Part shown: one piece after another, positions 1 through 5,596 of the stretch
How positions within the stretch are numbered: position 1 is the stretch's first letter
How the letters are laid out: the number at the start of each line of letters is the position of its first letter
Source of the DNA: Chromatiales bacterium
GTDB taxonomy: Bacteria; Pseudomonadota; Gammaproteobacteria; UBA6429; Thiohalophilaceae
Length of the DNA stretch: 6,017 nt
Reading direction: 5' to 3'
Assembly (NCBI GenBank): GCA_027057985.1
Contig: JALUTJ010000097.1
Span: 1 to 6,017, forward strand
The notes under the pieces: generated by a model
Seen by the model: only the letters and a program-made list of their open reading frames with translations
What the model was told of the DNA's origin: nothing
Database searches by the model: none
Made by a program: the position numbers and the translations under genes

Positions 1-1
1 G

Positions 2-313
2 GTCAAAGCAATGACGGTTTCTTCGACACATCATCAGCCCTGCAGCCAGATGGAAATGGCTACCGATTTTATCCAGGATGAGCATCATGGCGCTCACCAT
101 ACTTCTGCAAAAGCAGAAAAATCAATGGATAAATGCCAGCACTGCGAAGATTTTTCACTCGATTGTTATAATGGCTGCCATACCTCTGCCATGTATACAC
201 TAAGTTTCGTTCCTTATATAGAACTGGCTCAGTCTGGATCTTTTTATCTCTCTCCTTCTTTTAAGCAACTGGTTTCTGTCTCTCAGCAACCTGTACTGCA
301 ACCTCCGCGATAA
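2..313 (+). CDS. His/Cys-rich putative metal-binding protein, CopL/DUF2946-like (5' partial)
   Basis: The reading frame is open to the left edge of the window, so this is probably the C-terminal part of a longer secreted protein whose signal peptide lies outside. The internal ATG at 11 would give 100 residues but has no convincing ribosome binding site that can be seen. Counting from that ATG, metal-ligand residues crowd the first 60 positions: HH at 7-8, C11, a HHGAHH stretch at 25-30, CQHC at 42-45, C52 and CH at 56-57. The tail ends in QPPR. Small exported copper-resistance proteins of the CopL and DUF2946 type share this plan of scattered His, Met and CxxC motifs with a Pro-rich end, so that is the suggested relation. 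It rests on pattern only. Copper or another soft metal is the likely ligand. No terminator was found before the next gene. Confidence 0.5.
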   Translation, partial: VKAMTVSSTHHQPCSQMEMATDFIQDEHHGAHHTSAKAEKSMDKCQHCEDFSLDCYNGCHTSAMYTLSFVPYIELAQSGSFYLSPSFKQLVSVSQQPVLQPPR

Positions 314-409
314 AACTATCTTTTATATATGCAGGGACTTGAGTGCCTGTAACAAGCTGTTCCACCATTTGTAATCAAAATTATAAAACTTAACTGTGAG
401 GTTTTAATC

Positions 410-1558
410 ATGAAATTTAAACTGACAACACTGGCATGCCTGGTTGGTATGTCACTGGCTGGCAATGCGCTGGCTGCAACCGATACTTCTGCTGAAGTAA
501 AGAAATTACGGCAGGAAGTGAATGCCCTGAATGCCAAGGCAAAAGAATGGGAAGAATGGAAAGCGCCCAAGACTCTGGTTCACCTTGCTGGTTTTGCCAG
601 TGTAGGCTTTACTCAACCTGAAAAAGGTACGGGTTCTTTTAGTACAGGTAGCTTTTCTCCAATTTTCCATTATCAGTTTGCCGAAGATGTCATGATGGAA
701 GCAGAACTGGAGTTTGAAGGTAGTGCTACGGGTGCTTCCGTAGCAGGAATCGATTACATGACCATTGATTACTTCATGAATGACTATGCTGCACTGGTTG
801 TGGGTAAGTTCCTCAGCCCAATCGGTCAGTTCCGTCAGAACATCCACCCATCCTGGATCAACAAGATGGCAGCGGCACCAGTAGGCTTTGGTCATGATCA
901 GGCCGCACCTAACGCTGATGTGGGTATGATGGTACGCGGTGGTTTTACCACAGATTCTGGTAGCCATAACTATGCGCTGTATGTAGCAAATGGCCCGACC
1001 CTGGAACCAAATACAGCCGGTACTGAAATTGAGATGATTGAAACACCGGGCCTGAATCAGGACGTGGAAGGCGCCAAGGTTGTCGGTGGTCGTTATGGTC
1101 TCTTCTTTGCCGAGCAGCAACTGGATATTGGTTTTTCTGCTGCAGTGGGTGGTACCTCTGTGCGTTTAAGTACAACAAACTATGAAAGCGCCCGTAGTTA
1201 CCAGGTGGTCGGTTTTGATATGACCTGGCGTGTAGCCGGCTTTGATGTTCGGGCAGAATATGTCAGCCAGAAAGTGGGTGACAGCTCAAGCAGTTCTATC
1301 ACTGACGGTGGTACCTGGACAGCAATGTATGCACAGATTGCCTATAAGTTCAATCCTTCGAACTGGGAAGCGGTATTACGTTATGGTCAGTACGATACAC
1401 CTGATGCAGCATCTGATGTAAACCAGGTTGCGGCCGGCCTGAACTATGTTTTCGCCAGCAACGTGGTTGCCAAGTTTAACTATGAGCTGAACACCAATCC
1501 GAATGCTGGGCAGACAGCAGAAAACCGCATGTTAGCGCAACTTGCTTACGGCTTCTAA
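410..1558 (+). CDS. Outer-membrane porin with short N-terminal coiled coil
   Basis: This 382-residue protein starts with a clear Sec signal peptide (basic MKFK, hydrophobic core, likely cleavage after ALA at 20-22). Residues about 26-50 are charged and heptad-like (AEVKKLRQEVNALNAKAKEW), a short coiled coil. The rest alternates polar and hydrophobic residues with many aromatics and glycines, as in beta-barrel strands, and the chain ends in LAYGF with the terminal Phe typical of outer-membrane barrels. The segment VGKFLSPIGQF near 132-141 resembles a conserved strand and loop of phosphate-selective-type (OprO/OprP-like) and related porins. Length fits a barrel of roughly 16 strands. Substrate is unknown. 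A GTGAGG at 396-401 can serve as ribosome binding site. The stop codon overlaps the Shine-Dalgarno of the following cytochrome gene, so the two are co-transcribed and possibly translationally coupled. Confidence 0.82.
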   Translation: MKFKLTTLACLVGMSLAGNALAATDTSAEVKKLRQEVNALNAKAKEWEEWKAPKTLVHLAGFASVGFTQPEKGTGSFSTGSFSPIFHYQFAEDVMMEAELEFEGSATGASVAGIDYMTIDYFMNDYAALVVGKFLSPIGQFRQNIHPSWINKMAAAPVGFGHDQAAPNADVGMMVRGGFTTDSGSHNYALYVANGPTLEPNTAGTEIEMIETPGLNQDVEGAKVVGGRYGLFFAEQQLDIGFSAAVGGTSVRLSTTNYESARSYQVVGFDMTWRVAGFDVRAEYVSQKVGDSSSSSITDGGTWTAMYAQIAYKFNPSNWEAVLRYGQYDTPDAASDVNQVAAGLNYVFASNVVAKFNYELNTNPNAGQTAENRMLAQLAYGF

Positions 1559-1570
1559 GGAGATTTCAAA

Positions 1571-1864
1571 ATGAGTAAAAAATTATTAATGACTGTTAAA
1601 ACTTTATCGGCTTCTTTGTTACTGGCAAGTGCAGCGATGATTATCAATCCAGCTGTAGCTGCAGACAAGCCATCAACAAAGGGTGATGTTGGCCGTGGTG
1701 CCAAGGCATGGGTTGAAAATTGTGTGCGTTGTCATAATGTACGCGACCCGAAAGAACTACGTGATGATCAGTGGATTACTACTACCTATCATATGCGTAT
1801 GCGTGCCGGTCTTACCGGTCAGCAAACCCGTGATATTATTGCTTTCCTGCAAATGAGCAATTAA
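1571..1864 (+). CDS. Small periplasmic monoheme cytochrome c
   Basis: The product has 97 residues. A signal peptide occupies residues 1-30 (KK at 3-4, hydrophobic core, cleavage after AVA). One heme-c attachment motif, CVRCH, lies at 51-55, where the two cysteines bind heme covalently and the His is an axial ligand. The second ligand is probably Met75 or Met77 in YHMRMRAGL. The mature protein is only about 67 residues, small even for class I cytochromes c, and ends in an IIAFLQ helix typical of that fold. It should shuttle electrons in the periplasm; partners are unknown. The Shine-Dalgarno AAGGAGA at 1557-1563 overlaps the porin stop, 12 nt separate the genes, and a terminator follows at once. 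The pair therefore looks like one dedicated unit. Confidence 0.85.
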   Translation: MSKKLLMTVKTLSASLLLASAAMIINPAVAADKPSTKGDVGRGAKAWVENCVRCHNVRDPKELRDDQWITTTYHMRMRAGLTGQQTRDIIAFLQMSN

Positions 1865-1883
1865 TATCCTTTAAGGTGAAATG

Positions 1884-1925
1884 AAAAGCCGCTATGATCA
1901 CAAGGTCATAGCGGTTTTTTATTTT
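1884..1925 (+). terminator. Strong Rho-independent terminator after the porin-cytochrome unit
   Basis: The stem CCGCTATGA (1889-1897) pairs perfectly with TCATAGCGG (1906-1914) around an 8-nt interval that can add a T-G and a C-G pair and close on an ACAA tetraloop. Six T follow at 1915-1920, then four more after one A. An A run at 1884-1887 can pair with the T tract. This is a textbook intrinsic terminator for transcripts arriving from the cytochrome gene. It begins about 20 nt after that gene's stop and ends about 19 nt before the next start. Confidence 0.9.
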
Positions 1926-1943
1926 CAGAACAGGAAAATTATA

Positions 1944-2630
1944 ATGAAAAGAACCTGGAAAAAATGCACGGATATGGCTAACAGTTCCTGCCTGGTTTTT
2001 TTGGGATTCATCTTTATTGCCCTGCTGATTTATATACTGCTACAAAGTTCTGAGCTACTGCAGCTAATCAATGACCCGCAACAGTTACAACAGCTCGTGG
2101 CTGAAGCAGGTATACTGGGTGGGCTTATCATCATGGGCTTGCTGGCCATGGCTATTATCATCAGTCCTGTGCCAAGCGCTCCGATCGCGGTTGTTTCCGG
2201 AATGCTTTATGGCCATATACTGGGTACCCTTTACGTGGTGCTGGGCTCGGTTATAGGGGCTTTTATTGCTTTTAATATTTCCAGAAAACTGGGCTATGCT
2301 TATTTTGCTCAGAAACTGGCTGTCCATTTACCGGTAAAACTGGTTGGCTCACAGACTACCCTTATGATGATAGTTTTTTTCACCCGGTTGGCACCTTTTC
2401 TTTCTTTTGATGTCATAAGTTACGCTGCCGGTTTAACCCCACTTTCCGCATGGCGTTTTTTACTAGCGACAATACTGGGTATAATTCCGATTAGCTTTGT
2501 GCTGGCTCATCTAGGGAGTGAATCGGTATCCAGTGAGATTCAGGGAATAGTATCTGCACTATTACTGCTGGGAATAATAACTCTGGCAGGGGTGCTGTTT
2601 CATCGTTACAACACGAAAGAGAACAAATGA
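1944..2630 (+). CDS. TVP38/TMEM64-family (VTT domain) inner-membrane protein
   Basis: The product has 228 residues from ATG 1944 and is strongly hydrophobic. Likely membrane segments lie near 16-35, 55-76, 92-111, 142-160, 168-190 and 202-220. The VTT (SNARE-associated/DedA-like) signature is visible: SPVPSAPIAVVSGMLYG at 74-90, then GAFIAFNISRKLG at 105-117, and the later TRLAPFLSFDVISYAAGL at 148-164. Bacterial relatives are implicated in membrane lipid movement and membrane homeostasis, but the exact role here is not known. I chose ATG 1944 because it has AGGA at 1932-1935 with 8-nt spacing and gives a normal N-terminus. An in-frame ATG at 1881 would add 21 residues encoded mostly by the terminator. 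The next gene starts 3 nt after this stop, so it heads a three-gene operon. No promoter of its own is evident. Confidence 0.85.
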   Translation: MKRTWKKCTDMANSSCLVFLGFIFIALLIYILLQSSELLQLINDPQQLQQLVAEAGILGGLIIMGLLAMAIIISPVPSAPIAVVSGMLYGHILGTLYVVLGSVIGAFIAFNISRKLGYAYFAQKLAVHLPVKLVGSQTTLMMIVFFTRLAPFLSFDVISYAAGLTPLSAWRFLLATILGIIPISFVLAHLGSESVSSEIQGIVSALLLLGIITLAGVLFHRYNTKENK

Positions 2631-2633
2631 GCA

Positions 2634-3110
2634 ATGAGCATTTCAATTAGAAAAATATTTTTATTCCTGCTTTTTCTTTCTGTTCCTGCCCTGGTAAATA
2701 CCACTGCGGCAGAGGAGGCAATGAAAAAGCAAAAGACGCTAATTAATAGAAAAGTGGATCCACGGGTTTATTCGCGTGGGCAAAAACTTTATCTGGAAAA
2801 TTGTGCGGTTTGTCATGGCAAGTTTGCCGAGGGCGATGCGAACTGGCGCAGGCCGGGCAAGGATGGTAAATATCCACCTCCGCCGCTAAATGGTACTGCC
2901 CATACCTGGCATCATTCACCAAAGGCTCTGATCACGGTAATACAGAATGGCACTGGAAAAATTGGCGGTAATATGCCGGCCTGGAAAGACAGGTTAACGG
3001 TAAAACAGATTTCAGACATACTGGTATGGATAACTTCGCAATGGTCGGATGAGATCTACACCGTGTGGTACAATAATTTTATCAGCAAAAAATCCCCCAA
3101 AACTGAATAA
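2634..3110 (+). CDS. Exported monoheme cytochrome c, class I-like
   Basis: The product has 158 residues. A hydrophobic signal peptide spans 1-26 (likely cleavage in TTAA/EE). A single heme-c motif, CAVCH, lies at 57-61, inside the usual class I context (YSRGQKLYLENCAVCHG). The distal axial ligand should be Met114 in GGNMPAW. Between them are a proline run at 81-84 and a histidine cluster, AHTWHHSP at 89-96, which I recall from a group of exported cytochromes of unclear partner. The C-terminal helix DILVWITSQW (128-137) matches the class I fold, with a short basic tail after it. The start follows the VTT stop by 3 nt, which implies translational coupling. An overlapping ATG at 2627 reaches a stop within eight codons and was not used. 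Role: periplasmic electron transfer; donor and acceptor are unknown. Confidence 0.88.
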   Translation: MSISIRKIFLFLLFLSVPALVNTTAAEEAMKKQKTLINRKVDPRVYSRGQKLYLENCAVCHGKFAEGDANWRRPGKDGKYPPPPLNGTAHTWHHSPKALITVIQNGTGKIGGNMPAWKDRLTVKQISDILVWITSQWSDEIYTVWYNNFISKKSPKTE

Positions 3111-3125
3111 TCGAGGAGAAATGAA

Positions 3126-3509
3126 ATGTATGGATTCAGTACAAATTTAAACTGCAGCTTTGATGATGCGATTGCAAAAGTAACCGAAGAACTGGGTAAG
3201 GAAGGTTTTGGTGTCTTAACCGAGATCAATGTCAAGGCGGTTCTGAAAAAGAAACTCGACCTGGATAAGCGTCCCTACACCATTTTAGGTGCCTGCAACC
3301 CGAACCTGGCTAACCAGGCTATGAGCAGTGACCCGGATGTGGGCCTGTTATTACCCTGCAATGTGCTGGTACGGGAAGAAGAGGATGGTACGGTCACGGT
3401 GCTGTTTATGGATCCGGATGTGGTAATGACCCTGTCAGACCATGCCGAGGTCAAAAAAGTGGCTACCGAGGCAAAATCGCGTTTGCAGCGGGTTTGTAAT
3501 GCCCTTTAA
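3126..3509 (+). CDS. DUF302 domain protein
   Basis: The 127 residues are nearly all one DUF302 domain. Visible family hallmarks are YTILGACNPNLANQAM at 51-66, DVGLLLPCNVLVRE at 71-84, and the DP pair at 96-97. Cys57 (in GACNP) and Cys78 (in LPCNV) are the conserved cysteines; Cys10 and Cys124 are extra. There is no signal peptide or membrane segment, so the protein is expected in the cytoplasm, unlike its two operon partners. The biochemical function of DUF302 is not established; members often sit near redox or sulfur genes. The start is set by GAGGAG at 3113-3118. The ATG at 3121 is out of frame and stops quickly. It lies 15 nt after the cytochrome gene and is last in the operon. Confidence 0.88.
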   Translation: MYGFSTNLNCSFDDAIAKVTEELGKEGFGVLTEINVKAVLKKKLDLDKRPYTILGACNPNLANQAMSSDPDVGLLLPCNVLVREEEDGTVTVLFMDPDVVMTLSDHAEVKKVATEAKSRLQRVCNAL

Positions 3510-3520
3510 GTGACACCAGC

Positions 3521-3547
3521 AAATGCCCCATTTTATGGGGCATTTTT
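3521..3547 (+). terminator. Rho-independent terminator after the DUF302 gene
   Basis: AAATGCCCCAT (3521-3531) pairs with ATGGGGCATTT (3535-3545) around a TTT loop. The last arm merges into a run of five T ending at 3547. The stem is perfect and GC-rich in its centre, and it starts 11 nt after the DUF302 stop. It separates the redox operon from the dcw cluster. Confidence 0.88.
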
Positions 3548-3827
3548 CTTATTTGACTAAACAGAAGATATTTTTGCCTGGATCTGGAGTCAAAAACGCA
3601 CAAAAGTATTATCAATCCAGATAAATCCTGCCTGATCGATGCTCAAAATTGATTAAATTTTGTACAAAAAAATCCTTTGACACCTCTTTTATCACATTAA
3701 CTTGATCTCATAACTAATTGATTTTATTAGTTTCTTGATTTTGAAAAAATCGCTATTTTTCACCTTGTCCCACGCTAAAAAGCTGCGCTAAGTCCTTGTC
3801 TTATAAGAAAAATGTGGAACAGTCGAC
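3548..3827. other. AT-rich intergenic region without a gene
   Basis: I see no credible coding frame on either strand here. The stretch is AT-rich compared with the flanking genes. It holds two short perfect inverted repeats: CAAAATT/AATTTTG (3644-3650 with 3656-3662) and AACTAAT/ATTAGTT (3712-3718 with 3726-3732). Neither is followed by a T run, so neither looks like a terminator. A TTGACA hexamer occurs at 3677-3682 without a good -10 at normal spacing. The region may hold further promoters or regulator sites for the dcw cluster, but nothing here can be assigned with confidence. Confidence 0.5.
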
Positions 3828-3857
3828 TTGACAGTAAGGTTATTTAGTAACTATAGT
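3828..3857 (+). promoter_or_regulatory. Sigma70-type promoter of mraZ (Pmra)
   Basis: A consensus -35 hexamer, TTGACA, lies at 3828-3833. An 18-nt spacer follows, then TATAGT at 3852-3857 as -10, which differs from consensus at one position. Transcription should begin near 3864, giving a leader of roughly 75 nt before the mraZ start. The first unit of the GTGG-type repeat array overlaps the -10, which fits repression by MraZ. Confidence 0.72.
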
Positions 3858-3890
3858 GTATGAAAGTGGATCAATGTGGGTAGAAGTGGT
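3853..3890 (+). promoter_or_regulatory. Probable MraZ operator: four direct repeats with 10-bp period
   Basis: The pentamers GTGTA (3856), GTGGA (3866), GTGGG (3876) and GTGGT (3886) recur exactly every 10 bp with 5-bp gaps. Each is preceded by A/T-rich bases, so the units can also be read as ATAGTGT, AAAGTGG, AATGTGG and GAAGTGG. Known MraZ operators are short direct repeats (TGGGN in Escherichia coli, AAAGTG[T/G] in mycoplasmas) repeated at 10 bp just upstream of mraZ, so position, spacing and sequence all match. The first unit overlaps the -10 and the others lie just downstream of the predicted transcription start. Binding would block initiation or early elongation. Confidence 0.78.
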
Positions 3891-3920
3891 TTTTAGCTGA
3901 AGTGCACAGCAAAACCACTT
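3884..3920 (+). repeat. Inverted repeat / leader hairpin before the mraZ ribosome binding site
   Basis: AAGTGGTTTT (3884-3893) is perfectly inverted as AAAACCACTT (3911-3920). Inside it GCTG (3896-3899) pairs with CAGC (3907-3910), leaving a 7-nt loop and a 2-nt bulge (3894-3895). The RNA hairpin would end 6 nt before the Shine-Dalgarno. The left arm contains the last operator repeat, so the right arm carries the same repeat on the opposite strand. There is no T run after it, so it is not a simple terminator. It may act in RNA folding, as an extra inverted operator unit, or both. Confidence 0.6.
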
Positions 3921-3926
3921 TAATCT

Positions 3927-3942
3927 GGAGGGGGCGGACTTG
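3927..3942 (+). promoter_or_regulatory. Strong Shine-Dalgarno with TTG start of mraZ
   Basis: GGAGG at 3927-3931, within a longer GGAGGGGG run, lies 8 nt before TTG at 3940. Choosing TTG gives the family N-terminus [15 protein letters not shown]; no ATG start that fits exists nearby. A near-perfect Shine-Dalgarno probably offsets the weak start codon. Confidence 0.8.
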
Positions 3943-4395
3943 TTCCGAGGAGTCAATACACTAAACCTGGATGCCAAGGGGCGTATGGCTGTGCCGAGTA
4001 AATATCGGGAAAGCCTGCTGTCTCAGTGTGCCGGTCAGTTAGTGGTCACTGTCGATCGTAGTGATGCCTGCCTTCTGCTGTATCCCCTGCCTGAATGGGA
4101 AGAAATCGAACGTAAACTGGTCCGTCTCGGTAACCTCAATAACCAGGCCCGTCGCCTGCAACGCCTGTTAATCGGTCATGCGACCGAGGTCGAAATGGAT
4201 AATAATGGCCGGATTCTGCTACCGCCCCCCCTGCGGGAATTCGCCCACCTCGACAAGCGCATTGCCTTAACCGGGCAGGGTAACAAGTTTGAAATCTGGG
4301 ATGAACAGACCTGGATCAACGAACGAGATAGCTGGGTTGCTGAAGGTGATAATGATGCTGAACTTTCTGCCGAACTGGAGTCCCTCTCGCTATGA
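3940..4395 (+). CDS. mraZ: MraZ transcriptional regulator of the dcw cluster
   Basis: This 151-residue protein has the usual MraZ length and two SpoVT-AbrB-like halves, each with the DxxxR-type motif: DAKGR at 11-15 and DNNGR at 87-91. The N-terminus [23 protein letters not shown] is typical of the family. MraZ forms a ring-shaped oligomer that binds tandem repeats ahead of its own gene and represses the mra promoter; the array at 3853-3890 is the expected target. It is a cytoplasmic, nucleoid-associated DNA-binding protein. The acidic tail after residue 135 ([17 protein letters not shown]) is probably flexible. Translation starts at TTG with a strong ribosome binding site. The stop overlaps the rsmH start by ATGA at 4392-4395, so the two are translationally coupled. 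Confidence 0.96.
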   Translation: MFRGVNTLNLDAKGRMAVPSKYRESLLSQCAGQLVVTVDRSDACLLLYPLPEWEEIERKLVRLGNLNNQARRLQRLLIGHATEVEMDNNGRILLPPPLREFAHLDKRIALTGQGNKFEIWDEQTWINERDSWVAEGDNDAELSAELESLSL

Positions 4396-5336
4396 TGACC
4401 AGTGTACAGCAGAATTTTGAGCATCAGCCGGTTTTACTCGATGAAACCCTCGAAGCACTCAATATTAAAAAAGATGGTTGCTATGTCGATGGCACTTTTG
4501 GCCGTGGCGGGCATAGCCGCGCCATTCTTGCCCGCCTGGGTGAGCAGGGTCGTTTGCTTGCCTTTGATAAAGATCCGCAGGCCATAATACAGGCACAACA
4601 GCTTGCCGCTAATGATCCGCGCGTAACCGTACGACATGGTTCTTTTACTCACCTGCAACAGGTTGTAAAAGAACTGGGCTGGGATGGCCAGGTTGATGGT
4701 GTTTTTCTTGATCTCGGTGTTTCTTCCCCGCAGCTGGATGATGCCGAGCGTGGTTTCAGTTTCCGTCTCGATGGCCCCCTTGATATGCGTATGAACCCTG
4801 AGCAGGGTATCTCTGCGGCACAGTGGCTGGCCAGTGCCGATGAAAAAGAAATTATGCAGGTGCTGTTTGACTACGGTGAAGAACGATTTGCCCGTCGTAT
4901 TGCCCGTGCCATTGTCGAAGCGCGTCAGCAACAGCCAATCAATACCACGAAACAGCTGGCATCGATTGTTGCCGCGGCAAACCCGTCACATGAAAAGGGC
5001 AAGAACCCGGCGACTCGCAGTTTTCAGGCGATTCGTATTTTTATCAACCAGGAACTCGAAGACCTTAAAGAGTGTCTGTCACAGGCGGTTGATATTCTGG
5101 CTCCGGGTGGGCGACTGGTGGTAATCAGTTTCCACTCACTCGAAGATCGCATCGTTAAACGTTTTATGCGCGAACAAAGCAAGGGTGATCATTTTCCACC
5201 TGACTTACCCGTCAGGCATGTTGAATTGAAACAGAAAATGAAAATCGTGGGCAAAGCCATCAAGGCAAAAAAGAATGAACTGGATAATAACCCACGCGCA
5301 CGTAGTGCAGTGCTGCGTGTAGCAGAGAAACAATGA
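4392..5336 (+). CDS. rsmH: 16S rRNA (cytosine(1402)-N(4))-methyltransferase RsmH
   Basis: RsmH (formerly MraW) transfers a methyl group from S-adenosylmethionine to N4 of C1402 in the 16S rRNA decoding centre. The 314 residues match the family's normal length. Motifs in order: HQPVLLDE at 11-18, the SAM-binding [11 protein letters not shown] at 32-42, FDKD at 58-61, [18 protein letters not shown] at 107-124 followed by DGPLDMRM at 127-134, [13 protein letters not shown] at 246-258, and [12 protein letters not shown] near the C-terminus. No key motif is missing. The start overlaps the mraZ stop; Met2 is an equally possible start. The stop overlaps the ftsL start by ATGA at 5333-5336. Confidence 0.97.
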   Translation: MMTSVQQNFEHQPVLLDETLEALNIKKDGCYVDGTFGRGGHSRAILARLGEQGRLLAFDKDPQAIIQAQQLAANDPRVTVRHGSFTHLQQVVKELGWDGQVDGVFLDLGVSSPQLDDAERGFSFRLDGPLDMRMNPEQGISAAQWLASADEKEIMQVLFDYGEERFARRIARAIVEARQQQPINTTKQLASIVAAANPSHEKGKNPATRSFQAIRIFINQELEDLKECLSQAVDILAPGGRLVVISFHSLEDRIVKRFMREQSKGDHFPPDLPVRHVELKQKMKIVGKAIKAKKNELDNNPRARSAVLRVAEKQ

Positions 5337-5590
5337 GAATCGTGACTGGACTGGCTTTTCTCGTTTTAATTTCTGCACTGGCCGTGGTGTATACCCGGCA
5401 CGAGGCACGCAAGTTATTTGTCGAGCTGGATACATTGCAAAAGCAGCGCGATGAGATGAATGTTGAATGGGGGCGTTTACAAATTGAACAAAGTACCCTG
5501 GCAACGAATGGTCGTATCGAAAAATACGCCAGAGAAAAACTCGGTATGGTAACACCTGAGTATGAACAGATAATAATAGTGAGACCGTAA
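5333..5590 (+). CDS. ftsL: Cell division protein FtsL
   Basis: This is an 85-residue bitopic membrane protein. A single transmembrane helix covers about residues 4-20, followed by a periplasmic heptad-rich coiled coil (about 22-60: [20 protein letters not shown] and on). The C-terminal [15 protein letters not shown] motif at 61-75 is characteristic of proteobacterial FtsL. FtsL joins FtsB and FtsQ at the septum and helps activate FtsW and FtsI. The cytoplasmic tail before the helix is only about three residues, much shorter than in E. coli FtsL. The start is coupled to the rsmH stop, and ftsI begins 6 nt after its stop, so position and sequence agree. Confidence 0.94.
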   Translation: MRIVTGLAFLVLISALAVVYTRHEARKLFVELDTLQKQRDEMNVEWGRLQIEQSTLATNGRIEKYAREKLGMVTPEYEQIIIVRP

Positions 5591-5596
5591 AAAGAA

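Noticed and set aside
332..352. Imperfect hairpin (CAGG...CCTG) after the His/Cys-rich gene as a terminator
   Set aside because: The stem is short, contains a G-G mismatch and is not followed by a T run.
360..387. Promoter for the porin gene with -10 TATAAA at 382-387
   Set aside because: The -10 is plausible, but no acceptable -35 lies at normal spacing (TTCCAC at 360 matches poorly), so I cannot support a full promoter.
506..1178. Long open frames on the - strand across the porin gene
   Set aside because: They mirror the porin, have no family signature or signal, and the + strand has a clear signal peptide and barrel C-terminus.
1812..1839. Promoter inside the first cytochrome gene (TTACCG, 16 nt, TATTAT) for the VTT operon
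   Set aside because: The -35 is poor, and transcripts from it would meet the terminator at 1884-1925.
1881..1943. ATG 1881 as the true start of the VTT protein
   Set aside because: The 21 extra residues come from the terminator sequence, while ATG 1944 has a well-spaced AGGA and gives a typical N-terminus.
2627..2650. ATG 2627 overlapping the VTT stop as start of the second cytochrome
   Set aside because: It is in another frame and reaches a stop after seven codons; ATG 2634 leads straight into a signal peptide.
3751..3795. Hairpin between CGCTATTTTT and AAAAAGCTGCG in the mraZ upstream region
   Set aside because: Pairing needs unpaired bases on one side and is mostly A-T, so it is no better than expected in AT-rich DNA.
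4434..4931. 165-codon open frame on the - strand inside rsmH
   Set aside because: It overlaps an unmistakable rsmH with all methyltransferase motifs; the antisense product is composition-driven with no recognisable domain.
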